This document shows, piece by piece, positions 15,594-24,128 of a stretch of DNA of 64,000 nucleotides. The stretch is taken from the NCBI RefSeq assembly GCF_003675855.1, contig NZ_RCIH01000005.1, positions 186,001-250,000 of the forward strand. The letters are read 5' to 3'. The DNA is from Halostella salina. GTDB lineage: Archaea > Halobacteriota > Halobacteria > Halobacteriales > Natronoarchaeaceae. A model generated the notes under the pieces. It saw only the letters and a program-made list of their open reading frames with translations, was not told the origin of the DNA and searched no databases. Positions within the stretch are counted from its first letter, which is position 1. Every line of letters starts with the position of its first letter. The position numbers and the translations under genes were made by a program.

Positions 15594-16505
15594 TTACGCG
15601 GTCTCGTAGACCTGCTCGCGGACCCAGTCGTACCCTTCGTCCTCGAGCTTCTCGGCCAGCTCCGCGCCGCCGCTTTCCGCGACCTCGCCGTCGAGCATGA
15701 CGTGGACGTGGTCCGGTTCGACGTAGTCGAGGATGCGCTGGTAGTGCGTGATCTGGAGGATGCCGGTGCCCTGCTCGTCGCGGAGGGCGTTGATCCCCTT
15801 GGAGACGTCCTGCAGGCGGTCGATGTCGAGCCCGGAGTCGATCTCGTCGAGCACGGCGACCGATGGCTCGAGGATGGCTGCCTGGAGCACCTCGTTCTGC
15901 TTCTTCTCGCCGCCGGAGAAGCCGGCGTTGAGGTAGCGCTGGGCGAACTTCTCGTCCATGTCCAACTGCTCCATCTTCTCGGAGAGGATCTGCTGGAACT
16001 CGGCGACGCCGACCTCGCCTTCGTCGGCGGGGCCCTCCATCGGGGAGGACTCGTAGCCGGCTTCCTCCTCTTCTTCCTCCTCGTCCTCGTCCTCGAACAG
16101 CTCCTCGCGCTCCTCGATCTTGGCGTTCAGCGCCGTGCGGAGGAAGTTCGTCATCGTGACGCCCTCGATCTCGGCGGGGTACTGGAAGCCGAGGAAGACG
16201 CCGAGCGCGGCGCGCTCGTTCGGTTCGAGGTCGAGCAGGTCCCAGGTACGCATATCCTCCGGGATCTCGAAGTCCTCGCCGAACTCGTCCTCGTCGAGGT
16301 GCAGCAGCACCTCGCCCTCGGTGACCTCGTAGGCGGGGTGACCGGCGATTACCTTCGCCGTCGTGGATTTCCCGCTCCCGTTCGGTCCCATCAGGGCGTG
16401 GATCTCGCCGGACTCGACCGTCAGGTCGACCCCCTTGAGAATCCGCTCGTCGACACCCTCTTCGGCGACTTCCGCGTGGAGATTGCTGAGTTCTAGTTGT
16501 GCCAT
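15594..16505 (-). CDS. sufC: Fe-S cluster assembly ATPase SufC
   Basis: ABC-type ATPase of the Suf complex, 303 residues. Walker A is GPNGSGKST (40-48), the signature FSGGEKK and Walker B VAVLDEIDSGLD. It is longer than bacterial SufC (about 250 residues) because of a strongly acidic insert around residues 130-165 (runs of Glu and Asp) in the helical domain, common in halophiles. The ATG at 16505 has a GAGGAG Shine-Dalgarno eight bases upstream; the longer frame adds an unrelated tail. First gene of sufCBD. Confidence 0.95.
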   Translation of the reverse strand: MAQLELSNLHAEVAEEGVDERILKGVDLTVESGEIHALMGPNGSGKSTTAKVIAGHPAYEVTEGEVLLHLDEDEFGEDFEIPEDMRTWDLLDLEPNERAALGVFLGFQYPAEIEGVTMTNFLRTALNAKIEEREELFEDEDEEEEEEEAGYESSPMEGPADEGEVGVAEFQQILSEKMEQLDMDEKFAQRYLNAGFSGGEKKQNEVLQAAILEPSVAVLDEIDSGLDIDRLQDVSKGINALRDEQGTGILQITHYQRILDYVEPDHVHVMLDGEVAESGGAELAEKLEDEGYDWVREQVYETA

Positions 16506-16701
16506 GCTGAGTACTCCTCTGGTGTCCCTAACAAGGCCCGTACCACGCATAATGCTTTCGCATTTCGCCGTAATCGATTTCGCTGTCGCGTAAATAGTTT
16601 TTTCAGAACGTGAAAACCACGGCGTGACAGCGGACGCGGATCCGGCCGATACTCACGACTTCGACGGCTCAAACGGCCGCCACAGCGGGGAGGCCCTCCT
16701 G

Positions 16702-19700
16702 TTACATGAAACTGCTCAGCCCGGTCTGCTCCTGCCCGGACTTGACCTCGTCCCACGAGATGTCCAGCGCTTCGAGGATGCGCGCGATCGGTCCTTTGAG
16801 CGTCTTGTCGAGCATCTTGTCCCAGTCAACCTCGAACTCCTCAGGGACCTGGTCGGCGAACTCGAAGCAGACGACGTCGGGGTCGCGTTTGAACTCGCCG
16901 TACAGCGGGTCCGTCTGCGGGTCGAACCCCTCTTCGTCCTCCATCCGGCGGAAGAAGGAGGGATGAACCTTCTTCAGGTAGAGCCGCTTTGGCTTGCTCC
17001 CCCGCGCGAAGTTCGTCCCGAGGAAGGCGTTGGCGTATTTCGCGCCGCGCACCTGGGCCGTGTCGGTGTCGTAGTTGTCCAGTCGCTTCCCGATGCCGCC
17101 GGGGATCCCCACGTCGTCCAGATCGACGTTGCCGTTCTGGAAGTCGTCGATCACGTCGTGGACGTACTCCTTGATCGCCTCCCTGTCCTCGCCGTGGACG
17201 ATCCGGTCGATGACCTCCTTCTGGACGCGCTTCGTGATCGGCGCGATGTCCGAGCGCTGGTACTCGAAGCCGGTGATGTCCACGTCGTCGACCTCCTTGC
17301 CCTCCTTCCAGACGATGTGGCCCGCGTAGCGCTTCTTCTTGCCCGCCTGGAAGAACCGCCGGTACAGCTTCTCGAACTCGATTTCGAACCGATGGAACTC
17401 CGCGTTGAGCTCTTCGAGCGCGAACTCGTCGTACGACTCGTTTATCGTCGTTTCCAGCTCGAACCCCTTCTGGATCGTTGCGGCGATCGTCTCTAGCTCC
17501 TCGTCGCTCATCTCCGAGTGCTTCTCGCGCATCTCGTCGGTGACCTCGACGTCCCCGTCGACGTCTTCCGGGGAGACGTTCCCGATCTCCAACATGACAC
17601 TATCGGTGTCACCGTATACGACCTCGTACCCCTCGTTTTCGACGACTTCGTCGGTGTACTCGATCACTTCCCGGCCGGTCGCAGTCACGGCTGCACCCAT
17701 CTCCTTATCGTAGAGACGGAATCGGTCCCAGCCCAGCACGCCGTAGAGCGACTGCCCGACGAACTGGAACGTCCCGTTTCGCCCCGCGAGAAGCGTGTGA
17801 TTGTCCTCGACGGTGACACAGTAGACGCCGTCCTCGGCGGTTCTCCGGGACCCGCTTCTGTGCATCCGGAGCGTGTTTTTGGCGTCTTCAGCCGCGTAAA
17901 TCCGCCATGTTCCGCTGTTACGCCCGTAGTTCGCGGTTATGCCGAGATGTGCACAGAGTCGCAGTACGTCGTCCCGTAACCGCTCGCTGGCGGTCGTGTA
18001 CCGCCAGGAGTTCGTCTGACGGTCGCCGTCGCCGTCGACGAGCGTGTCGAGGAATCGCCGCTTCTGCTGCTTGTTCAAGTCGAAGACGAACTCCGGGATC
18101 CGCTTCTCGAAGCTGTCGGGTCCACAGAGGTCCCGGAACAGGTCTCCCAGCAGCTTCGACGTGAACTGATAGCTCCGGTCGTCGACGTAGTAGTCGAAGC
18201 CCATCCTGTCGAGCAGTCGCCCGATCGTCGCGTGGGTCGACTCCCCGCCGTCCGCGATGGCCTGCTGGGCGATCTTGACGGTCGTCGCCGACCCCCGTGT
18301 TTTCCCGTCGAACTGTTTGGTCTCGGAGGTGTAGACGTTCCCCTCGGTAACGAACCAGGCGAGCAAGTCGAGGAAGTCGTCCCCGTCGAACGTTCGCGGG
18401 ATCCACTTTCGGCCGGGTTCGGCGTGGATGAACGTTTGCTCCGCAACTTCCTCGATGTACTCGCGGTGTTCCTCGAATTCGTCGGGGCCGAAGACGTACC
18501 CCTCCTCGCCGATGTCGTTTTTCAGCACCTTGTCCGGGTAGTAACCGATCTCCGACGCGAACGTGTGACCGTGGACCGACGGGCGGACCCACACCTGGTA
18601 GTCGTCGACGAACTCCGTCAGGTCGACTGTCTCCAGCGGTTCGCCGTCGGGTCCGTCCCAGTCGTGGGGCAGTTCGTAGTTCGTCGCGTCGTCGAGCTCG
18701 CCCGCCTCGACGAACCGGTACTCGTCCTCCGTGATGCCGTTCGTCTCGTTTTTCCTGACGAGCATCCGGTGGTTCGGCGTCACCGAGAAATCGATCTTGC
18801 TCGTCTCGATGTCGACGAGATCGCCCCGGTACTCCGGGTATTCCTGTGTCTCAACGACCGGCTTGACCTCCATCTCCTCCGTCTCCGGGTCCAGCGAGTA
18901 CACCTCATCACCAACGTCGAGGTCCCGGATGTTCCGGACGCCCGCGGGCGTCAGCACGTCGGTGTCCGGCGTGAAGCAGTTCATGATGACCTTTACGGCC
19001 GCCTGCTGCCGGTCGAACCGCTCGTACGCCTGGCTGTCGGGGTCGTGTTCGTTCCGGCGGGCCTTCTTCTGCTCGCGCTCGCCGAGCAGTTCGTCGACCA
19101 TCTCCCGGATGATGCCGTCCGGCTCCTTCCGGAAGTGGGTCCCGTTGGGCGCGACGTACGTGTCGCCGTCGTACGTCTCGGGGTCGACCTTCGTCTCGGG
19201 GCTGGCGTTGGTCGTCACCATGCACATCGGGTACAGCGACTTCAGGTCCAGCACCGTGACGTTCTCCCGGACGCCCGTGATGGGGTCGAACACAGCGCCG
19301 CCCTCGTAGTCCTCGCTCTCCTGCTGGCCCTTCGAGGGGAGCGCGAAGTCGCCGTGGACCTTGTGCAGGACGTACAGGTCGACGGCGTCGCCGGGCGTCG
19401 TCGCGTCCTCCAGCTTGCAGCCGACGAAGGAGCGCACCTCGTCCCAGAAGTCGACGATGTTCTGCTTGCGGTCGAGTTCGACGCAGAGTTCCACGTCCCT
19501 GACGTTGTACTCCAGCAGGCGCTCGGGGTCGTCCTCCCAGAGGTCGCCGATGTCGCCGGGGTAGCGCTCCTTGCCGACGCCGAGTTCCGTCTCGCCGACT
19601 GCGTCGAGGCGGTACGACTCCAGTTCGGTGAACTGCGTCCGCTTGTACGCGTACAGGAGGTCGAACACGACGCGACCCTTCACGTCCGGGCCGCCCCAGT

Positions 19701-20703
19701 CGCTGCGCCACACCTCGTCGACCCGCGAGAGGCGCTCGATCGAGAGGTCGTAGTCGTGGTCGTAGCTCTGGAGGACCTCGAGCCGGTCGAGGAAGTACGG
19801 CGCGTCGAAGTCCTCGAAGTTCCACCCCGTCAGCACGTCGGGGTCCGTCCGCTCGATGTACTCCACGAACGCGTCGAGCATGGCCTCCTCCTCGGCGAAC
19901 GTCCGCACCTCGATGTCGGCCCCCTCGCTGATCGGCTCGTAGCCCGACAGCGCCGCCGGGGCGTCGACGCCGCCGACCGGGGCGTCGTACAGCCACGCGA
20001 TGTACTGCTCGTCGTAGGAGTCGTAGCTCGTCAGGCAGACGATCGGTTCCTCGCCGTCCTCCGGGAAGCCGGAGCGGTCGTCGACCTCGATGTCGAACAC
20101 GTTCACCCGGGGCGTCGCGTCGCCATCGACGGGTTCGACCTCGTCGTGGGGGACGAGCAGGCTCCCGTCGTCGGCCCGGCGCTCGGGCACGCGGATCCCG
20201 CTGCCGATGTCCTTGTCGATGAGAAACCGGTTCGGGAAGAGGATGTCCGCCTCGTAGTGCTCGAACTGATCGCGGATGTTCCCCACGTCACGCGGGGTCC
20301 GGCCGAACACCTTCGTCAGCGCCTCGCCGCGGATGCTCTCGTGGCCGTTCTCGGTCCCCGTGATCCGGTCGTCGTCCAGTTTCTCGTCGTCCAGGTTCGC
20401 GGTGGGCGCGTAGAAGTACGGCCGGAAGCCGAGCACGCGTACGTGCTCCAGATCCGCGTCGGCCGTACGGCCGAACACGTGGATGATCGGCCGCTCGTCC
20501 TCGCCGCTGCCGGCGATGGTGTAGTCGACCTGCATCACGGTGAGGTCGACCGTCCCGTCGGCTTCCGGTACCGCCTCCTCCAGGGGGTTGACGACCTCGG
20601 CGGACCCCCCGCCGTTTCCGGCGACGGCGGCGGCCTCCTCGGCCGGGCGCTCGTCGCCGCCGTCCCCGAAGTCGCCGAGCCCTGCCTGGCCCGAATCAGT
20701 CAT
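16702..20703 (-). CDS. polB: Archaeal family-B DNA polymerase (PolB) with an in-frame intein
   Basis: Replicative polymerase, 1333 residues including a 409-residue intein, leaving a 924-residue mature enzyme. Exonuclease motifs are VFDIEVD, GWNFEDFDAPYF and YNVRDVEL. Polymerase motif A is DLKSLYPMC, motif B is KVIMN/SLYGVLG (split by the intein), motif C is YGDTDSV, and KKKRYAG follows. All catalytic residues are present, so it should be active after splicing. The N-terminus has an acidic Gly/Ala-rich tail typical of haloarchaea. The ATG at 20703 is preceded by a TATA-like run (minus strand of 20724-20734), suggesting a leaderless transcript. Confidence 0.95.
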   Translation of the reverse strand: MTDSGQAGLGDFGDGGDERPAEEAAAVAGNGGGSAEVVNPLEEAVPEADGTVDLTVMQVDYTIAGSGEDERPIIHVFGRTADADLEHVRVLGFRPYFYAPTANLDDEKLDDDRITGTENGHESIRGEALTKVFGRTPRDVGNIRDQFEHYEADILFPNRFLIDKDIGSGIRVPERRADDGSLLVPHDEVEPVDGDATPRVNVFDIEVDDRSGFPEDGEEPIVCLTSYDSYDEQYIAWLYDAPVGGVDAPAALSGYEPISEGADIEVRTFAEEEAMLDAFVEYIERTDPDVLTGWNFEDFDAPYFLDRLEVLQSYDHDYDLSIERLSRVDEVWRSDWGGPDVKGRVVFDLLYAYKRTQFTELESYRLDAVGETELGVGKERYPGDIGDLWEDDPERLLEYNVRDVELCVELDRKQNIVDFWDEVRSFVGCKLEDATTPGDAVDLYVLHKVHGDFALPSKGQQESEDYEGGAVFDPITGVRENVTVLDLKSLYPMCMVTTNASPETKVDPETYDGDTYVAPNGTHFRKEPDGIIREMVDELLGEREQKKARRNEHDPDSQAYERFDRQQAAVKVIMNCFTPDTDVLTPAGVRNIRDLDVGDEVYSLDPETEEMEVKPVVETQEYPEYRGDLVDIETSKIDFSVTPNHRMLVRKNETNGITEDEYRFVEAGELDDATNYELPHDWDGPDGEPLETVDLTEFVDDYQVWVRPSVHGHTFASEIGYYPDKVLKNDIGEEGYVFGPDEFEEHREYIEEVAEQTFIHAEPGRKWIPRTFDGDDFLDLLAWFVTEGNVYTSETKQFDGKTRGSATTVKIAQQAIADGGESTHATIGRLLDRMGFDYYVDDRSYQFTSKLLGDLFRDLCGPDSFEKRIPEFVFDLNKQQKRRFLDTLVDGDGDRQTNSWRYTTASERLRDDVLRLCAHLGITANYGRNSGTWRIYAAEDAKNTLRMHRSGSRRTAEDGVYCVTVEDNHTLLAGRNGTFQFVGQSLYGVLGWDRFRLYDKEMGAAVTATGREVIEYTDEVVENEGYEVVYGDTDSVMLEIGNVSPEDVDGDVEVTDEMREKHSEMSDEELETIAATIQKGFELETTINESYDEFALEELNAEFHRFEIEFEKLYRRFFQAGKKKRYAGHIVWKEGKEVDDVDITGFEYQRSDIAPITKRVQKEVIDRIVHGEDREAIKEYVHDVIDDFQNGNVDLDDVGIPGGIGKRLDNYDTDTAQVRGAKYANAFLGTNFARGSKPKRLYLKKVHPSFFRRMEDEEGFDPQTDPLYGEFKRDPDVVCFEFADQVPEEFEVDWDKMLDKTLKGPIARILEALDISWDEVKSGQEQTGLSSFM
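17752..18978 (-). other. Intein with LAGLIDADG homing endonuclease inside polB
   Basis: Residues 576-984 of the PolB precursor. It begins with Cys (CFTPDTDVLTP), contains splicing block B (FSVTPNHRMLV) and block F (VYCVTVEDNHTLLAG), and ends FQFVGQ just before Ser of the C-extein. The central part has two dodecapeptide motifs, LLAWFVTEGN and FLDTLVDGDG, of a LAGLIDADG endonuclease, so the element may still be mobile. The insertion point splits the polymerase motif B between Asn and Ser. The last two residues are Gly-Gln rather than the usual His-Asn. Confidence 0.92.
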
Positions 20704-20723
20704 GTACGCCGGTTCGCACCCGC

Positions 20724-20734
20724 CGATAAAAACG
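20724..20734 (-). promoter_or_regulatory. TATA element of polB
   Basis: Read on the minus strand this is CGTTTTTATCG, 21-31 bases before the polB ATG at 20703, the correct spacing for a leaderless transcript. Confidence 0.5.
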
Positions 20735-20790
20735 TCTGGGTATCCGCACAGAAAACGTGACACTGCGACGGCAACAAGACATTTAGTGTG

Positions 20791-20800
20791 TGAAGATATA
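20791..20800 (+). promoter_or_regulatory. TATA element of the 57-aa gene
   Basis: TGAAGATATA lies 21-30 bases before the ATG at 20821. A GGAGG sequence is also present between them. Confidence 0.5.
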
Positions 20801-20820
20801 CCATGGGCCGGAGGAAAACG

Positions 20821-20994
20821 ATGTCCGACCACGCGAGCGCTCATGGCGAGCACAGTCGGGACCGCCCCGAACCGGACGGTATCGACTCGGTCGAGGCCTA
20901 CGAGACCGAGGAGGGCGTCGTATTCTACGACGCGGAGAACCCGCTCGCGTGGCTCGAGACATCGAAGACGCTCTCGCTCCGCGAGCAGGTCTGA
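20821..20994 (+). CDS. Small conserved haloarchaeal protein (DUF7331-like), 57 aa
   Basis: A very acidic small protein whose second half, GIDSVEAYETEEGVVFYDAEN then PLAWLETSKTL, is a motif I remember from a family of tiny haloarchaeal proteins always found beside polB (I believe DUF7331). The ATG at 20821 is preferred over 20803 because GGAGG lies seven bases before it and the conserved part does not need the extension. It diverges from polB and precedes the winged-helix gene at 21040. Function unknown; a role in replication or repair is only suggested by position. Confidence 0.75.
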   Translation: MSDHASAHGEHSRDRPEPDGIDSVEAYETEEGVVFYDAENPLAWLETSKTLSLREQV

Positions 20995-21039
20995 ACGGCT
21001 CCCGCAACGCCTAACCGCGGGAACCGCCAACGGGTTTTC

Positions 21040-21465
21040 ATGCGAACCGTCCGCGACGAGTCCGGCGACCGCTATCTGCTGGTCAAGCAGTCGACGGAGA
21101 GCAGTCGCGTCCGCGACCCCGCCACCGGCGAGGAGCGGTACGTCGACAACGACGCCATCACGCCCGTCGACGGCGCGTCGCCGCTCGAAACGGCCGCCGC
21201 CGGAGTGCCGCCCGCCGTCCGGCGCGTGCTCGCGGCGACCCACGACGACCGGTCGCTCGGGCTGCTCGCGGAAGTCGTGGACCGGGGTCCCGTTGCCGTC
21301 CGCGACCTCCTGTCCGCCTACGACCTCTGTGAAAGCGACCTCCACGGCCTGCTCGCGGAGTTCCGCGCCGCCGGATTGATCGAAGAATCGGGCGTCGGCG
21401 GCGAACGCGGGTACGCCGCCACCGAAACAGCGACCGACGCCCTATCCCACCTCCGTCGCGATTAG
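21040..21465 (+). CDS. Conserved haloarchaeal winged-helix-like protein next to rad50 (DUF7346-like)
   Basis: A 141-residue protein. The first 50 residues form a compact beta-rich segment (MRTVRDESGDRYLLVKQSTE, SRVRDPATGEERYV) and residues 65-140 look like a helix-turn-helix: LLAEVVDRGPVAVRDLLSAY, then HGLLAEFRAAGLIEESGVGGERGYAAT, a recognition helix and wing. I recall homologues in the same polB-rad50 neighbourhood in other haloarchaea. It converges on rad50 with a four-base overlap of the 3' ends. It may be a regulator of DNA repair genes; this is inference from position. Confidence 0.7.
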   Translation: MRTVRDESGDRYLLVKQSTESSRVRDPATGEERYVDNDAITPVDGASPLETAAAGVPPAVRRVLAATHDDRSLGLLAEVVDRGPVAVRDLLSAYDLCESDLHGLLAEFRAAGLIEESGVGGERGYAATETATDALSHLRRD

Positions 21466-24128
21466 TCCGTCGGGAGCGCCCGCCGTTCCCGCGCCACGGA
21501 CGACCGGTTGCTCGTCGCGTCCTTCTCGACGCGCACCACGTCGTCGGCCGCCCCGACCAGTTCGTCGTCGTGGCTGACCACGATGATCTGCTCGACGCCC
21601 AGGTCACGCATCGACTCGACGAGGTCGACGAGCCGCGAGACGTGGCCCGAGTCGAGGAACACCGTCGGCTCGTCGAGGATGAGCGGCGGCATCGGTGCGG
21701 TCCCCTCGATCCCCTCCGAGAGCAGGCGGTAGATCGCACAGCGCAGGCTCAGGTTGAACAGCGCGCGCTCGCCGCCCGAGAGCTGTTCGGGTTCGAGCGC
21801 CTCGCCGTCCTTCTGGTACACCGTCAGTTCGTACCCGCCGTCCAGTTCGATCCGGGCGTAGGAGTCGTTCTGGTAGACGAGTTCGAACGTCTCGTTCAGC
21901 ATGCGTTCCAAGGTCTCGACGTTGCGCTGGCGGAGTTCGGCGCGGAGGTCGCCGTACATCTCCTGGAGTCGCTCGGCCTCGTCGTAGAGCCCGGCGAGCC
22001 GTTCCCGCCGCGCTTCCAGTTCCCCACGCGTCTCCCGCAGGTCGTCGAGTTCGTCGAGCTCGTTTTTCACGCCGCCGATCCGGTCGATCAGGTCGTCGCG
22101 GCGCTCGCGCAGCTCCGCGAGCTCCGACTCCACGTCTTCGAGGTAGTTCTCCGCACGTTCCTTCTCAGCCTTGGCCTCCTCGATGCGTTCCTCGTCGACG
22201 GTGTCCTCCAGCTCCGCCTTTCGGTCGCGCTTCTCCGCGAGTCGTTCCCGACGCTCGTCGTTGAGTTCCGCCTTGCTCTCGCGTTTCTCCCGGAGATCTT
22301 CGATGGTCTCCGTCGCGTCGGCGACCGTCTCGACGGCGTCCAGCAGCGACTCCAGTCGATCCTCCCGGTCGCGTAGGTCGCCGCGTTGCCGGTTGATCTC
22401 GGCGATCTCGGTCCGTTTCTCGTCTGCCGTCGCCTCCTTCTCGTCCGCCGTCTCGCGCTTCTCGGCGGCCTCGGTTTCGAGCTCGTCGGCCCGCTCGCGG
22501 AGTTCGTCGCGGCGGTCGCGCTTCTCCGCGGCTCGGTCCGCCTTGTCCGAGAGGAGCGTCTGTAGGTTCTCGCGGTCGCGTTCGAGCTGTTCGACGGCCG
22601 TCTCGGCGTCGGCCAGTTCCTCGGCGCGTTCGATGTCCGACCTGAGGTCCTCGATCTCCGCCTCCAGCTCGTCGCGTTCGTCCTCCAGAGTCTCGACCGC
22701 CTCGCGCAGGTCGTCGATCGACTCGACGTGGGGTGAGTCTTCGACCGGCTGGCCGCACTCCGGGCATTTCCCCTCGTCGAGCAGGCGTTCGGCCTCGGCG
22801 AGCTGGTCGCGTTTGGCCTCCAGCGTCGTCGCCACGTCCTGCCGCTGGTCGCGCAGGTCGTCGCGCTCGGCCTCGAGTTCGGCGAGGTGGTCCTCGGCGT
22901 CGCCGAACGCGACCGACGCGTCGTCGAAGGCGGTACGCTTCGTCTCGATCTCCGCCGCTAGCTCGTCGGCCTTCTCGCGCCGTTCGGCGACCGTCGCCTC
23001 GATCTCCTCTATCTCGTCGGCCAGTTCCTCGGCCTGCTCGCGCTTCTCGGCGGCCTCGCTTTCCAGTTCGTCGGCCCGCTCGCGGAGGTTTTCGGCCTCG
23101 TTCTCGTTGCTCTGGATCTCGACCTGTATCTCGCCGATCCGCTCGTGGAGTTCGTCGTCCTCGTCGTCGAGTTCGTCCAGTCGTGCCTCGATAGTCTCCG
23201 GGTCGGCGTCGTCGAGGTCGGTCCCGGTGAGGTGCTCGTCCCGTTCGGCTTCGGCCGTCTCGCGGCGCTCGCGCTGGTCGGCGATGCGATCGTTGAGCGC
23301 CTCGCGCTCGCGCTCGGTCTCGGAAATCGTCTCGCGCAGGTCCGCGATGTCGGCCGCCACGTCGTCGAGTTCCTCGCGCTTTGCCTCGTGCTCGGCGAGC
23401 AGGTCCTCCGCCTCGGAAAGCGACTCCTCGGCGCGCTCCTGCTGTTCCTCGAAGCGCTCTATCTCGGCGGTGACCTCGTTGCGCTCGGTCTCGAGTTCGT
23501 TGAGTCTGCCCGGCAGGTCCTTCGCCTCCTTTGATTCGATGCGCTCCTCCAGCCCGGAGAGTTCGCCGCGGAGTTCGCCCAGCACGTCGTCGACGCCCAG
23601 CCGCGCCTCGCTGGCTCGCTCGCGATACTCCTCTAGCTTGCCGAGCTGGAGCAGGTCGTCGATCATGTCCTGCCGGTCGCTCGGCGACGCGTGGATGAGC
23701 TTGTTCACCTCGCCCTGCCGGACGTACGCGCAGTTGACGAAGGCCTCGTGGTCCATCCGGAGCAGCGAGGCGACCCGTTCCCGCACGTCGGTCGCGCCCT
23801 CGACGGTGCCGTCCGGCGTTTCGAGCACGCAGTTCGCCGTCTTGGCGCGGTCGCCGGAGACCCTGACCCGGCGCTCGATCGAGAACTGCCCGCCGTCGTG
23901 GGTGAAGTCGAGTTCGACCTCGCACTCCTCCTCGCCGTTCGTGATCACGTCCTCCAGGTTTCGGTCGTCGAGCGCCTTCGAGCCGTACAGCGCGAAGAAG
24001 CAGGCCTCCAGCAGCGACGACTTCCCGCTGCCGTTGACGCCGTGGATCACCGTCACGCCGGGGTCGAGTCGGATCTCGGCGTCCCCGTAACACTTGAAGT
24101 TCCGGAGGCTGACGCGCTCGAACTTCAC
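21462..24128 (-). CDS. rad50: DNA double-strand break repair ATPase Rad50
   Basis: An SMC-like ATPase of 888 residues that pairs with Mre11 in end processing. Walker A is GVNGSGKSSLL (30-40). Coiled coils of Glu/Arg/Asp-rich heptads fill about residues 180-740, interrupted by the zinc hook KCPECGQPVE (C455, C458). The ABC signature is LSGGERALFNLSLR, followed by Walker B PLILDEPTVFLD and a D-loop. All key residues are there. The GTG at 24128 overlaps the mre11 stop by four bases, so mre11 and rad50 are coupled. The long coiled coil produces many false reading frames on the other strand. Confidence 0.95.
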   Translation of the reverse strand: MKFERVSLRNFKCYGDAEIRLDPGVTVIHGVNGSGKSSLLEACFFALYGSKALDDRNLEDVITNGEEECEVELDFTHDGGQFSIERRVRVSGDRAKTANCVLETPDGTVEGATDVRERVASLLRMDHEAFVNCAYVRQGEVNKLIHASPSDRQDMIDDLLQLGKLEEYRERASEARLGVDDVLGELRGELSGLEERIESKEAKDLPGRLNELETERNEVTAEIERFEEQQERAEESLSEAEDLLAEHEAKREELDDVAADIADLRETISETEREREALNDRIADQRERRETAEAERDEHLTGTDLDDADPETIEARLDELDDEDDELHERIGEIQVEIQSNENEAENLRERADELESEAAEKREQAEELADEIEEIEATVAERREKADELAAEIETKRTAFDDASVAFGDAEDHLAELEAERDDLRDQRQDVATTLEAKRDQLAEAERLLDEGKCPECGQPVEDSPHVESIDDLREAVETLEDERDELEAEIEDLRSDIERAEELADAETAVEQLERDRENLQTLLSDKADRAAEKRDRRDELRERADELETEAAEKRETADEKEATADEKRTEIAEINRQRGDLRDREDRLESLLDAVETVADATETIEDLREKRESKAELNDERRERLAEKRDRKAELEDTVDEERIEEAKAEKERAENYLEDVESELAELRERRDDLIDRIGGVKNELDELDDLRETRGELEARRERLAGLYDEAERLQEMYGDLRAELRQRNVETLERMLNETFELVYQNDSYARIELDGGYELTVYQKDGEALEPEQLSGGERALFNLSLRCAIYRLLSEGIEGTAPMPPLILDEPTVFLDSGHVSRLVDLVESMRDLGVEQIIVVSHDDELVGAADDVVRVEKDATSNRSSVARERRALPTD

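Noticed and set aside
18232-20760. 842-residue open frame on the plus strand
   Set aside because: It is antisense to polB and the intein; polB motifs are unambiguous, and the frame shows no family similarity.
22171-24090. Serine-rich frame of 639 residues on the plus strand
   Set aside because: Antisense to the Rad50 coiled coil; its Ser/Arg runs reflect GAG/GAC codons read in reverse.
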